Positions 1 to 8,721 are shown, numbered from the stretch's first letter. The stretch is DNA of 58,538 nt from Desulfobacteraceae bacterium (GCA_030611815.1 JAUWPC010000001.1:1-58538); one strand, 5' to 3'. Numbers and translations are program-made. Notes: generated from the letters alone by a model not told the origin.

Positions 1-716
1 CATATCTTGAAACCAAATACCGTGACCCTGATTTTTTTGATTCTTCCCCTGCGTCGCCTGAGTTCAGGGGCTTTTTCCTTGGTCACCTTGCCCCGGCCCT
101 CGCATTGCTCGGTGGATTCAAGGTCGGAGGCATCAAGCAATACTTTGATTTTACGAGGAAAAAATGAGTTGGCCGCTAATATTGAAATGATTTTATTGAA
201 AACCCGGTCCAGGGTATTCTTGGCAATGGCGACAATAAACGATGCTATAAATTCCGGACAAACCGGCCCTCTTATCGCGGTGTTGTTTTTGTCCTCCCAG
301 TCCGTTTTCGATTTATCAAGGCTCCGCCGATTAACACCCTGTTTGACCTGATGGCCATTAAACCCTACGAGACGCATAAGGGATTGAGATTGCAAAAAAA
401 CCGGACCAGTATGCAGAAAAAACTTCAATCCTGCTACAATGCGCATCAAATAGATGAGCATAACCGCGGAAAAAGGAACTGGGCTATGCCGCTTGCGATG
501 GCGTCGCGGGGCAAGCTGTTCAAGAACTTTCATGATTCCGAGTTCGCGCAGGAAACAGAAAAATTCATCGAATAATCCGGCATCACCAAGCCCGTATATT
601 TCATGAACTTCCTGTTCATTTGCGAGTTTCTCAGCGATCCCGGCCTGATCTCTTTTGGCGGTGTGCCAGACAAGCCGCTTGAATATAGCTTCTGATGCGT
701 TTTTAATAGTATCCAT
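1..716 (-). CDS. Transposase, partial (3' end outside the window)
   Basis: A reading frame without any stop runs on the minus strand from an ATG at 716 to the left edge, giving 238 residues. The sequence reads like a DDE transposase of the IS4/IS1182-like type: a helical N-terminal part, then KVLLDASDLES around residues 190-200, where the first Asp would be the first catalytic acid, then a basic stretch rich in Arg and Lys. The rest of the catalytic domain lies outside the window. The ATG at 716 is the natural start; the frame stays open further upstream but without a better start. Terminal inverted repeats cannot be defined because the other end is missing. Family assignment is from memory of similar proteins, so the exact IS family is uncertain. 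Confidence 0.75.
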   Translation of the reverse strand, partial: MDTIKNASEAIFKRLVWHTAKRDQAGIAEKLANEQEVHEIYGLGDAGLFDEFFCFLRELGIMKVLEQLAPRRHRKRHSPVPFSAVMLIYLMRIVAGLKFFLHTGPVFLQSQSLMRLVGFNGHQVKQGVNRRSLDKSKTDWEDKNNTAIRGPVCPEFIASFIVAIAKNTLDRVFNKIISILAANSFFPRKIKVLLDASDLESTEQCEGRGKVTKEKAPELRRRRGRIKKIRVTVFGFKI

Positions 717-1091
717 GGCGCCACCATACAGTACAAAAGGCTGCCTGTCAAGGGGCTGGGTCTCATAACATATTGATATTATTGACTAAATAAGCCTTCA
801 GATTTTGCTTTCCTTGCGTCTTGTGGAAGGTGAATGAGAGGGGGTATGTCAACCTAAAACGCCGTCGCAAGAAGGAGGCGTCAAGGGCTTTGTGGGGCCT
901 GATTTGAGCAAGGCTCAAGGTGAGAATGAATTTTTACTTCTGCGGTTTTGTTGAACTTTTTTTAGTTTTTCCCTAAAAATTATGGCTTACGTCAAATATC
1001 CAGAGGCGCATAAGACGTTGATTGATTTTAAACTGTATTTATGTCAAAATCAAATAAATGGGTTTTTTGTTAACTGTTAACGGAACGGCAT
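717..1091. other. Intergenic region, no gene seen
   Basis: This AT-rich stretch follows the 5' end of the transposase gene and precedes the cyclase remnant. It should contain the end of the insertion sequence, but I cannot place the terminal repeat. No convincing coding frame, RNA or promoter was recognised. Confidence 0.5.
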
Positions 1092-1310
1092 ATGGATCTC
1101 CGATGCAAACTCGCTGCGATTTTGAGTGCTGACGTAAAAGGTTACAGCCGGCTCATGGGCGACGATGAGGAGGCCACTGTCAGGACAATAACCGCCTACC
1201 GGGAAAGGAAGTCAAAACAAGGCTTGAAAAAGCCGTTAAGGGGCTGTATTAAAGGCATTAAATCTTATAAGCTTTCTCATTATCAAAGCAAATGGAGGAA
1301 TATTCCCTGA
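1092..1310 (+). pseudogene. Remnant of a class III adenylate/guanylate cyclase N-terminus
   Basis: The first about 40 of 72 residues match the stereotyped N-terminus of a large family of bacterial cyclases with C-terminal TPR domains: KLAAILSADVKGYSRLMG followed by DEEATVRT and a TAYRE motif. After that the similarity ends and the remaining 30 residues look random, so the catalytic metal and base-recognition residues are absent. The stop codon overlaps the start of the kinase gene by one base (TGATG), so the short frame could still deliver ribosomes to the kinase. I call it a degraded gene; a tiny translated leader is the alternative. Confidence 0.65.
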
Positions 1311-4180
1311 TGGTTGAAAGGCCAACATCCGAACAGCTTAAGCAGAGGGTTAAGATCTTAGAAAAGGAACTTGCCGAACGGAAAAGGGTAGAATCATCGT
1401 TCAGGGAGAGCAAAGAGAGGCTTTCCCAAATCCTCCAGGAAACCTCGATCCCGACTTTTGTCATTGACAACAACCATATAGTTACCCATGTCAACAAGGC
1501 CTATGAGAATCTGACAGGTATCTTAGCCGATGAAATCATCGGGACCCGAAAACAGTGGTTAGCTTTCTATCCTACAAAAAGGCCTACAATGGCTGACCTT
1601 ATTGTGGACAACGCCCCCGAAGAAGAAATTGCGAAGCATTATCAGGGTAATTACCATAAATCCGCTGTTACAGAGGGAGGCTATGAGGCTGAACGACTTT
1701 TTGGCGACCTGAGGAAAGGGAGCAAATGGCTTTTCTTTACCGCGTCACCCTTAAAGGACGACAGGGGGAACATCACAGGCGCCATAGAAACCCTTCAGGA
1801 TATCACCGCACAAAAAACAGTGGGACAGGCATTGCGCAAATCTGAAAAGCGCCTGAGAATCCTCCTTGACTTTGTCCCATACCCGATAGTCGTATTCACC
1901 CTGGATGGCAGAGTCTACTATCTGAATCCATCATTCACCGAGACCTTCGGTTGGACCCTTGAAGAATTAGAAGGAAAGACCATTCCCTATACGCCACCAG
2001 GTTTGGAACAGGAAACCGGTGATATGATAAAAGAACTCTTTGAAAAAAAGGTTATACTCCGCCATGAAACCAGGAGACTGACTAAAGATGGGCGGGTACT
2101 GGATGTGGTTATGAGAGCCGGAGTCTATTCAGAAGACAAAGACGAACCGGCAGGGGAACTCGTTCTCCTAAGGGACGTTACCCGGGAGAAGAGGGTCGCT
2201 CGCAACAACGAGGCAATACTGCGGATCAGCACTGCCCTCCCTGAATACCCGGACATGGAAGACCTCTTAGATTACGTCAGCAGGGAAATTAAACAGCTTT
2301 TAAACACAGAGGGCGCCCTTGTCATACTCTTAGATGAAGAGAGAAAAGAGCTCTTCTACATGGGCGCGGCATATGACGACAGCACCACTCAGGAGAGGAT
2401 AAAGGAAATCCGCTTTCCTGCAAATAAAAGCGTGGCCGGCAATGTCATCAAGACCGGTAAGCCGATTATTGTACACGACACTTCCAAAGATCCCCATTTT
2501 TATCCCGGGGTAGATAAGAGACTCGGATACCACACTAAAAACATGCTTGAAGTGCCCCTAAGGAGTGGTGATAGAATTATCGGGGCTTTATGCGCCCGCA
2601 ACAAAAAGGAAGGTGCTTTTGATGAGACGGATCTTGAGCTATTGAGCATGATAGCCGGGACCATTGCCCTCTCCATAGAAAACGCCAGGTTCTCGGAAGA
2701 AATAATAAGGGCCTACGCGAATAATGAGGCGCTCCTCAGGATCAGCACGGCCCTCCCTGAATACCCTGACTTGGAGGAACTTCAGGATTATGTCAGCAGC
2801 GAGGTAAAACGACTCATGGGATCAGAGGGCGCTATCGTCATGCTGTTAGATGAAGAGAAGGAAGAACTCTTTTTTGTGGGAGCGTCCTATGATGACAGCG
2901 CGACTCAAAAAAGGGTAAAGGAAATTCGTTTCCCTCTTGATGAGCTTGTAGCGGGCCAGGTCATCAAGACCGGGAAACCCTTAATAATATCGGACACTTC
3001 TGCTGATCCCGAGCTTCATCGAGAGAGAGATAAGAAGCTCGGATACCATACTAAAAACCTCCTCCTTGTGCCTTTGAGAAGTAGCGATCGAATCATCGGT
3101 ACCTTATGCGCTATCAACAAAAAGGAGGGGCGCTTTGATCAGGCTAATGTGGAATTGTTGAGCATGGTAGCGGGAACCGTCGCCCTTTCAATAGAAAACG
3201 CCCGGTTTTCTGAGGAGTTGAAGAGGGCCTACATAGAGGTCTCGAGTATGAACCGCGCAAAGGACAAGGTGATTAACCACCTGTCTCATGAATTAAAGAC
3301 CCCTGTCTCCGTTCTCTCCGGCTCCCTTAAAATATTAGAAAAGAAATTAGAGTTACTTACCGAAGAAAGCTGGAAAATCACCCTGTCGAGGGGTAAGAGG
3401 AACCTGGACCGCATTGTAGAAATCCAGAACCAGGTAGAAGACATCATGCGGGAGAGGCACTACAAGTCTCATCATCTTTTGTCTCAGATGCTTGAAGAGT
3501 GTGCTGATGAGCTGGAAACCCTGATCGCTGAGGAGGTTGGAGAAGGGCGACTCGTTGAAACCATAAGAAAACGGGTTGATAAACTTTTTGGCCCCAAGGA
3601 AATTGAGCCAAAAAGGATTATCCTGAATGAATACGTCAAGGAGAGGATTGCAGCCATCAAGCCACTGTGTTTCCATCGCCAGGTTGATATCATAAGCGAT
3701 CTGGAAACGGTACCACCCATTTGTATCCCCCAGGATCCACTGCAAAAGATTATCGACGGTTTAGTAAAAAACGCCATAGAAAATACTCCCGATGAAGGTA
3801 AGATTGAGATCATCTTAAGAGAAAAGGATGCGGGCATTGAACTGGTGGTGCATGACTATGGGGTAGGCATCATAGAAGATGCGCAAAGACGGATATTTGA
3901 AGGCTTCTTTGCCACACAGGATACCATGGCCTATTCATCCAAGAGGGCCTTTGATTTCAATGCCGGGGGAAAAGGGGCGGACCTGTTACGGATGAAGATC
4001 TTTTCCGAGCGGTACAATTTTAAGATAGAGATGAAATCTTCAAGGTGCAGGTTTATACCGAAAGAAACAGATTTGTGTCCCGGGAGGATCAGTGACTGCG
4101 CTTTTTGCGCCAATGTAGAGGACTGCTACGGCTCAGGAGAGAGCTCCTTTTCTATCCATTTCCCTGCCGCTTCGAATTGA
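1310..4180 (+). CDS. Orphan sensor histidine kinase: PAS-PAS-GAF-GAF-HisKA-HATPase
   Basis: Predicted soluble two-component kinase of 956 residues; no membrane segment or signal peptide is seen. Order: short coiled coil (residues 5-30), PAS near 36-165, PAS near 175-290, GAF near 300-465, GAF near 470-640, dimerisation/phosphoacceptor helix with SHELKTP (His660), and a divergent ATPase domain from about 795 with N-box KNAIENTP, DYGVGI and a modified G2 box GGKGADLL. The two GAF domains are direct repeats, 516 bases apart. After the ATPase domain comes a cysteine cluster C923-x6-C930-x2-C933-x5-C939. I chose the ATG at 1310 because GGAGG lies 11 bases ahead; an ATG at 1292 would overlap that site. 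No response regulator is adjacent, so the partner is unknown. The signal may be a small ligand or redox state (inference). Confidence 0.88.
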   Translation: MVERPTSEQLKQRVKILEKELAERKRVESSFRESKERLSQILQETSIPTFVIDNNHIVTHVNKAYENLTGILADEIIGTRKQWLAFYPTKRPTMADLIVDNAPEEEIAKHYQGNYHKSAVTEGGYEAERLFGDLRKGSKWLFFTASPLKDDRGNITGAIETLQDITAQKTVGQALRKSEKRLRILLDFVPYPIVVFTLDGRVYYLNPSFTETFGWTLEELEGKTIPYTPPGLEQETGDMIKELFEKKVILRHETRRLTKDGRVLDVVMRAGVYSEDKDEPAGELVLLRDVTREKRVARNNEAILRISTALPEYPDMEDLLDYVSREIKQLLNTEGALVILLDEERKELFYMGAAYDDSTTQERIKEIRFPANKSVAGNVIKTGKPIIVHDTSKDPHFYPGVDKRLGYHTKNMLEVPLRSGDRIIGALCARNKKEGAFDETDLELLSMIAGTIALSIENARFSEEIIRAYANNEALLRISTALPEYPDLEELQDYVSSEVKRLMGSEGAIVMLLDEEKEELFFVGASYDDSATQKRVKEIRFPLDELVAGQVIKTGKPLIISDTSADPELHRERDKKLGYHTKNLLLVPLRSSDRIIGTLCAINKKEGRFDQANVELLSMVAGTVALSIENARFSEELKRAYIEVSSMNRAKDKVINHLSHELKTPVSVLSGSLKILEKKLELLTEESWKITLSRGKRNLDRIVEIQNQVEDIMRERHYKSHHLLSQMLEECADELETLIAEEVGEGRLVETIRKRVDKLFGPKEIEPKRIILNEYVKERIAAIKPLCFHRQVDIISDLETVPPICIPQDPLQKIIDGLVKNAIENTPDEGKIEIILREKDAGIELVVHDYGVGIIEDAQRRIFEGFFATQDTMAYSSKRAFDFNAGGKGADLLRMKIFSERYNFKIEMKSSRCRFIPKETDLCPGRISDCAFCANVEDCYGSGESSFSIHFPAASN

Positions 4181-4415
4181 GGCATCCTCTATGGCATGGA
4201 AATCAAAGACCTCAAGTTTCGCATCCCATAATTAGAAATATAGAGCTAACTTCGGCCACTTGATCCAATTATTCTAAAGTTGCTAATAAACTGTAGGTTT
4301 TCTTTGCGTCTTTGCGCCTTTGCGTGAGACCTTTTCTGTTCCCCGCTTCTGGTTTCATAAATGCGGGATCACCGTTTCACTGAGACCGGTTTATCCGGGT
4401 AAGGGGTTTGTTACA

Positions 4416-5567
4416 GTGAATTTTGATCTGACCAATGAGCAAATAGATATTAAGAAGGCAGCAAGAGATTTTGCAACCGGAGAATTTACAGACGTTGCGC
4501 GAGATTATGACCTGAACGAGACCTTTCCCTTGGAGATCTTGAAAAAAGCAAGGGGCTTAGGATTCATAGGCCTTTTTATTCCCGAGAAATACGGGGGGCC
4601 TGGGTTTGGTTTTCTGGAACATGCCCTGGTCTTGGAGGAATTCTGGAGTATAGACCCAGGGATCGGCCAGCAACTCTGTTCCGTCACGTTCGGTGCCGAA
4701 GAGCTTCTTCTATATGGCTCCGAAGAACAGAAAAAACAGTATCTGCCTCCAATCTTTGATGCTGAGGGTATCATGGGTTTTGCCATCACCGAACCCGATG
4801 CAGGGAGTGACACGGCCTCGGTCAGCACAACGGCTGTCAAAGATGGTAACGATTATGTAATCAATGGGAATAAAGTGATGATTGGCAACGGGACTGTAGG
4901 GACATTCCTGTTAGTATACTGCCTGACGAATCCCGAAGAAGAATCCAGGACCTCCCGTCACAGCATCATAATAGTAGAAACAGACAGGAAGGGTTATGAT
5001 GCCGACAAGATGGAAGGAAAAATGGGGATCAGGTGTTCGGACACCGCCATGGTCTATTTCAATGATGTTCGGGTGCCCCGGGAGAATCTGGTGGGGAAGG
5101 AGGGGAACGGCTTTATCCAGTTGATGCACTTTTTCGACCGCTCACGGGCATACGTGGCCGCTCATGGATTGGGCCTGGCCCAGGGTGCCATGGATATGGC
5201 CATCAAACAGGCCAAGCAGAGAAGACAATTTGGCCGACCTATTGGATCCTTTCAGGCCACTCAGTTCAAACTTGCGGAAATGGCGACTAAAATCGAAAGC
5301 GCCCGCAACATGGTGTACAAGTCGGCATGGGTACTGGACCAGGGTAAACCGGATACAAAACTGACCGCAATGGCCAAGCTGTACGCCTGCCACGTGGCCG
5401 TTGAAGTGGTTGATGAGGCCTTGCAGATCCACGGTGGTTATGGTTACTTCAATGATAATGATATCGAAAGGTTCTATCGGGCGGCCAAGGTACTGGAAAT
5501 TTACGAAGGGACCAAGGAGGTGGAAAAAATAATAATCGCACGGGAGATCTTGGGTAAACTCGGATGA
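4416..5567 (+). CDS. Acyl-CoA dehydrogenase
   Basis: FAD-dependent dehydrogenase that introduces the alpha,beta double bond into an acyl-CoA and passes electrons to ETF. The protein has 383 residues, the usual family length. It begins NFDLTNEQ, carries the FAD/substrate signature GFAITEPDAGSD, the later RRQFGRPIGSFQ motif, and ends with YEGTKEVEKI, where Glu364 is at the usual catalytic base position of short/medium-chain members. I use the GTG at 4416, preceded by AAGGGG; an ATG at 4320 would add 32 residues partly encoded by a repetitive TTTGCGTC-type stretch. Chain length and substrate cannot be read from sequence. The matching ETF genes lie about 3.3 kb downstream on the other strand. Confidence 0.93.
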   Translation: MNFDLTNEQIDIKKAARDFATGEFTDVARDYDLNETFPLEILKKARGLGFIGLFIPEKYGGPGFGFLEHALVLEEFWSIDPGIGQQLCSVTFGAEELLLYGSEEQKKQYLPPIFDAEGIMGFAITEPDAGSDTASVSTTAVKDGNDYVINGNKVMIGNGTVGTFLLVYCLTNPEEESRTSRHSIIIVETDRKGYDADKMEGKMGIRCSDTAMVYFNDVRVPRENLVGKEGNGFIQLMHFFDRSRAYVAAHGLGLAQGAMDMAIKQAKQRRQFGRPIGSFQATQFKLAEMATKIESARNMVYKSAWVLDQGKPDTKLTAMAKLYACHVAVEVVDEALQIHGGYGYFNDNDIERFYRAAKVLEIYEGTKEVEKIIIAREILGKLG

Positions 5568-5597
5568 ATTGAGGAATTACGAATCCCTAAAATCCCT

Positions 5598-6527
5598 ATG
5601 AAAAGATATCGCGACTTCAATACTTACTTAAAAGAGATCTTCGGTGAACGTGTTCAGAAAATATCCCTGGATGCCGGGCTCGGCTGCCCCAACCGTGATG
5701 GAACCATATCCCGCAGTGGGTGTATTTTTTGTGATCGCCGGGGATCAGGCACCGGCGCCTTAATTAATCACGGCCTTTCCATTACACGGCAAATCGCTGA
5801 GGCCAAGGGTTTTATCCAAAAGCGCTACAAGGCCAAGAAGTTTATTGCCTACTTTCAATCCTTCACCAACACCTACGCCCCTGTTTCCCATTTGAAAGGC
5901 CTCTACGACGAGGCGTTAGCTCAAAAGGATATGTTGGGTCTTTCGGTGGCCACACGACCGGACTGCGTGGACAGGGAAATTCTGACGCTTCTAAGCTCTT
6001 ATCAGGCCGATCATCTTGTCTGGCTTGAATACGGCCTCCAATCTTCACACGACAAAACGCTTAAACTGATAAACCGTGGACATGACGTATCCTGTTTTGA
6101 ACAGAGCGTCCTGATGGCCGATGAATACCCAATAAATATATGCGCCCACATCATCCTGGGGCTTCCTGGTGAAGACCGTGAAATGATGCTGCAAACCGCC
6201 CGATTTCTCTCAAACCTCCCCATCCGGGGCGTAAAGATACACCTTCTTTATGTGGTCAAAGATACCCCGCTTTCCGAGCTTTACCATAGAGAAGGATTCC
6301 GATGCCTGAACAGAAAAGAATACGCAAACCTTGTAGTGGATTTCTTAGAGCTACTACCTCCGGACATGGTGATTCAAAGATTGACCGGTGACCCTATTCA
6401 GTCCGAGCTTGTGGCTCCCTTGTGGGCCAAGGAAAAGCAGTTAAACCTCAAACTCATCCAGACAACCCTTGAAAGGAGAGAGACATGGCAGGGAAGAGAT
6501 TACCGGAAATCTACTGCTGGAAAATAA
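5598..6527 (+). CDS. Radical SAM protein, YhcC/TIGR01212 family
   Basis: 309 residues. The N-terminus MKRYRDFNTYLKEIFGERV and the cluster motif C-x11-C-x2-C (CPNRDGTISRSGCIFC) are typical of the YhcC family of radical SAM enzymes, whose cellular substrate is not well established. Further features are the SVATRPDCVD motif and the IILGLPGE strand of the TIM barrel. There is no clear ribosome site; the ATG follows directly on an AATCCCTAAAATCCC-type repeat word. The 3' end overlaps the alkyltransferase gene by 43 bases, so the two genes are probably co-transcribed. Family assignment is strong, function is open. Confidence 0.88.
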   Translation: MKRYRDFNTYLKEIFGERVQKISLDAGLGCPNRDGTISRSGCIFCDRRGSGTGALINHGLSITRQIAEAKGFIQKRYKAKKFIAYFQSFTNTYAPVSHLKGLYDEALAQKDMLGLSVATRPDCVDREILTLLSSYQADHLVWLEYGLQSSHDKTLKLINRGHDVSCFEQSVLMADEYPINICAHIILGLPGEDREMMLQTARFLSNLPIRGVKIHLLYVVKDTPLSELYHREGFRCLNRKEYANLVVDFLELLPPDMVIQRLTGDPIQSELVAPLWAKEKQLNLKLIQTTLERRETWQGRDYRKSTAGK

Positions 6528-7009
6528 AAATTGATCGTCTGACCATACATTTAGCTTCCACAAGGAAAGGGGCGATTCGGGTCGGACTGGATTTGAACGG
6601 GCGGGGCGACTCCACTATCTTCTTCAGAAGGCGATTCCCAAACGCAAATCTTATAGAGGACCATCGTATGAATCAACCGCTCGTAGAAGCGATTGAGGCG
6701 GTTTTATCAAACAACCCAACAAAAAAACCTCTACCTTTAGATTTCTCACGCACCCCATTTCAATGGTCGGTATTGAAGGCGATCGCCACAATACCTTTTG
6801 GAGAAACAAGGACTTATGGGGAGGTGGCGTCAATGGTTGGGAAGCCCGGAGGTGCGAGGGCGGTGGGTCAGGTCATGGGCAAGAATCCCCTGCCCCTGAT
6901 TTTTCCATGACACAGAGTTGTTGCTGCCGGGGGACTCGGCGGTTTTGGAAGCGGGCTTAATGTCAAGAGGTATCTGTTAGGGCGTGAGGTGGAGTCTGAA
7001 ATTATGTAG
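6485..7009 (+). CDS. ogt: O6-alkylguanine-DNA alkyltransferase with an in-frame TGA at the catalytic Cys codon (probable selenoprotein)
   Basis: DNA-repair protein that takes the alkyl group from O6-alkylguanine onto its own active-site residue. Read through the TGA at 6908-6910 the product has 174 residues, the normal family length. Visible motifs: FQWSVLKAIATIPFGETRTYGE, split here as FQWSVLKAI and IPFGETRTYGE (helix-turn-helix region), RAVGQVMGKNPLPL, then P-[TGA]-HRVV in place of the invariant PCHRV, then GGLGGFGSGL and KRYLLGRE. The frame is the same before and after the TGA and the downstream part is perfectly conserved up to TAG at 7007, which argues against simple decay. A hairpin placed like a bacterial SECIS follows (separate entry), so residue 142 is probably selenocysteine. 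GGAGAG precedes the ATG at 6485. Alternatives are a recent nonsense mutation or a sequencing error (TGC to TGA). Confidence 0.82.
6911..6950 (+). promoter_or_regulatory. Candidate bacterial SECIS hairpin downstream of the TGA
   Basis: Starting 13 bases after the TGA, CTGCCG (6924-6929) can pair with CGGCGG (6937-6942) around the loop GGGGACT. The loop begins exactly 19 bases after the TGA, the same spacing as I recall for the E. coli fdhF SECIS, and its first bases are G as expected for SelB recognition. The stem contains one G-T pair. Pairing is read by eye; no folding energy was computed. Confidence 0.68.
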
Positions 7010-7015
7010 CAACAC

Positions 7016-7561
7016 CTATTTCTGCGGGTCCCCCACCCTTTCGCGGAGGAGTTGATCCATGGCAATTTGATACTCTGCCGAACCGGGTAACATGGATTTT
7101 TTTTGTGCTAATTGGGCCACGATTTCCTCTTCGACCTTGTCGAACTGGATATGGCTCTGGCTTATGACCCGGTTTATGACATGGTATACCTCTTCATCGG
7201 TCCCATAAATCTCTATTACATGCGGATCATTGATAAGGACTTCCATAAGGTATTGTGTCATATATAGAGAATAGGGATTTGGACGGGGAACAAGGTTGCG
7301 AATGGGTGAGACAAAGTACTCGAAATCAAATTCCGAGCTGTGTAAGGCCTTTTTTAGGCCCTTGAGGATGGAATCGGTAATAGCAGCAGCATTGTCCGTT
7401 TCAATAATCTTTTCCTGCAGCAGAACCTGACGAAGCTTATTATGTATTTCAGGAAGCTTAAACCTGAAAAACCTCCCCTCTTGAAAGGCCCTCTGCTTCT
7501 CCTGCCTCTCAAGTCGATTAATTAACTTATTATGAACCCTGCCAGCATCCCTTGTATGCAT
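7016..7561 (-). CDS. Conserved-looking protein of unknown function
   Basis: 181 residues, not recognised. It is mostly charged and probably alpha-helical (KLINRLERQEKQRAFQEG near the N-terminus), without signal peptide, membrane segments or cysteine motifs. The middle part MTQYLMEVLINDPHVIEIYG may be a small globular domain. It lies 25 bases after the zinc-ribbon gene on the same strand and ends 7 bases from the end of the convergent alkyltransferase gene. The ATG at 7561 has a weak ribosome site, so translation may be coupled to the gene before it. The ordinary codon use and position in a gene run support that it is real. Confidence 0.65.
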   Translation of the reverse strand: MHTRDAGRVHNKLINRLERQEKQRAFQEGRFFRFKLPEIHNKLRQVLLQEKIIETDNAAAITDSILKGLKKALHSSEFDFEYFVSPIRNLVPRPNPYSLYMTQYLMEVLINDPHVIEIYGTDEEVYHVINRVISQSHIQFDKVEEEIVAQLAQKKSMLPGSAEYQIAMDQLLRERVGDPQK

Positions 7562-7586
7562 CGTCAGCCCTTATGGCCCGTATTAA

Positions 7587-7910
7587 CTATTCTTTATTCT
7601 TGGAAGGAGCCGGCGTATCTTTCTTGCTCGAACTCTCCGTCGCACTCTTTCCCTTTTTATCAGGGTTCGCCTTTTCTGTATTCCCGCTGGCGCCCTTTTC
7701 CTTGCCCTCCTTATGGGTGGAGCCGGACTTGGAGGCATAATCGGTTACGTACCAGCCTGTCCCTTTCAGGTGAAAGGTGCTATGTGAAATGAGCTTTTTC
7801 AGCTTATTAGAATGGCACTCCTCGCACTCTGCGATCGGTGGGTCTGAAAATTTCTGCAAGGCCTCTAAATGGTGCCCGCATTCATCACATTCATATTCAT
7901 AAATCGGCAT
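7587..7910 (-). CDS. FmdB-type zinc ribbon protein
   Basis: 107 residues. It begins MPIYEYECDECGH and continues to CEECHSNKLKKLIS, the paired CxxC zinc ribbon of the FmdB/putative regulatory protein family. The C-terminal half from about residue 60 is low-complexity Lys/Ser/Glu/Gly and probably disordered. FmdB was named from a formamidase operon, but the role of most members is unknown; here the neighbours give no strong hint. It forms a minus-strand run with the genes on both sides. Confidence 0.88.
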   Translation of the reverse strand: MPIYEYECDECGHHLEALQKFSDPPIAECEECHSNKLKKLISHSTFHLKGTGWYVTDYASKSGSTHKEGKEKGASGNTEKANPDKKGKSATESSSKKDTPAPSKNKE

Positions 7911-7937
7911 TCCTGCTTTCCCTCCTACGTATCACTG

Positions 7938-8459
7938 TCAAACACCAACCTGGCATATCCTGTGTCCCTGATATGAGTCAAGGACATAGTCCAGGTTGGA
8001 AAGAGAAAAATCTTTTAATATTTCATAAGTGGTTGAATGAACGACCTCTTCTTCCTCAACCCTTTCCTTGTCCGGAACATCAAATCTCTGAAAAAAATTG
8101 CAGAATCTGACGATATGAACCAGCTCATGGGTGAAAATATATACAAGAAGGGGCAAGAGAGCCAAATTTCCGTCTCTATTGAGCGCTCTTAAAATAAGGT
8201 GATCCTGCAAGCAGATAAAATAAAAATCGCGACCTTTTGTTTTTGACTCAAAATCATTTAACACCCTCATCCCCTTGGCTAAGACAGCGAGGGCAAAGTT
8301 GCTTATCTCCCCTCCACTCAAAGATGAGAGCGTCTTCACGTCATAGCCATATTTCTTCCATTGCCCACTTGAAAACTTAAAGAAATTCCCGGTGGCATCC
8401 TCGGCAATATCGAGGGCATCGCTTAGAATTATGAGCTCATCTTGTTTGAAAGGGGCCAT
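7938..8459 (-). CDS. Putative zinc-dependent protein with HExxH motif, unknown function
   Basis: 173 residues. Near residues 112-117 the sequence FTHELVHIVRF contains HELVH, the zinc-binding HExxH motif of many metallopeptidases, followed by acidic residues (EEEEVVH) about 25 positions later that could supply a third ligand. The rest is not recognised. It lacks a signal peptide, so it would act in the cytoplasm. It is the first gene of the minus-strand run that continues into the FmdB-type gene 27 bases downstream. Peptidase activity is an inference from the motif alone. Confidence 0.68.
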   Translation of the reverse strand: MAPFKQDELIILSDALDIAEDATGNFFKFSSGQWKKYGYDVKTLSSLSGGEISNFALAVLAKGMRVLNDFESKTKGRDFYFICLQDHLILRALNRDGNLALLPLLVYIFTHELVHIVRFCNFFQRFDVPDKERVEEEEVVHSTTYEILKDFSLSNLDYVLDSYQGHRICQVGV

Positions 8460-8644
8460 CTATAGTATTCCAATTTTTGTTTCTGCAAAATTGAAATGTC
8501 ATTAATAGTCCTTTATCGTCATTCGCTTCGCTGTAATTAGCCGCCTAAGCGAAAGCGGTTGCGATAAAACGAGACTCATCATCGGATCCGTGCAGAAAAA
8601 ATAAGGCCTGACAGGCCAATGTCAATGCCGAAGCATGCTTTTCT

Positions 8645-8721
8645 TGGTGGCGGTGACTGGATTTGAACCAGTGACCCTGCGGATATGAGCCGCATGCTCT
8701 GACCACCTGAGCTACACCGCC
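8645..8721 (-). tRNA. tRNA-Met (anticodon CAT), CCA encoded
   Basis: The minus strand folds as a full cloverleaf: acceptor GGCGGTG paired with CACCGCC, D-arm GCTCAGGTGGTCAGAGC, anticodon stem TGCGG/CCGCA around loop CTCATAT, T-arm CTGGTTCAAATCCAG, discriminator A and an encoded CCA. A CAT anticodon can belong to elongator Met, initiator Met or lysidine-modified Ile; the paired first acceptor base excludes a typical initiator, and I favour elongator Met over Ile2. Confidence 0.9.

Noticed and set aside
6485..6910. Alkyltransferase as a truncated 141-residue gene ending at the TGA
   Set aside because: The conserved C-terminal part continues in the same frame right after the TGA, and the TGA sits on the catalytic codon; simple truncation or frameshift does not explain this.
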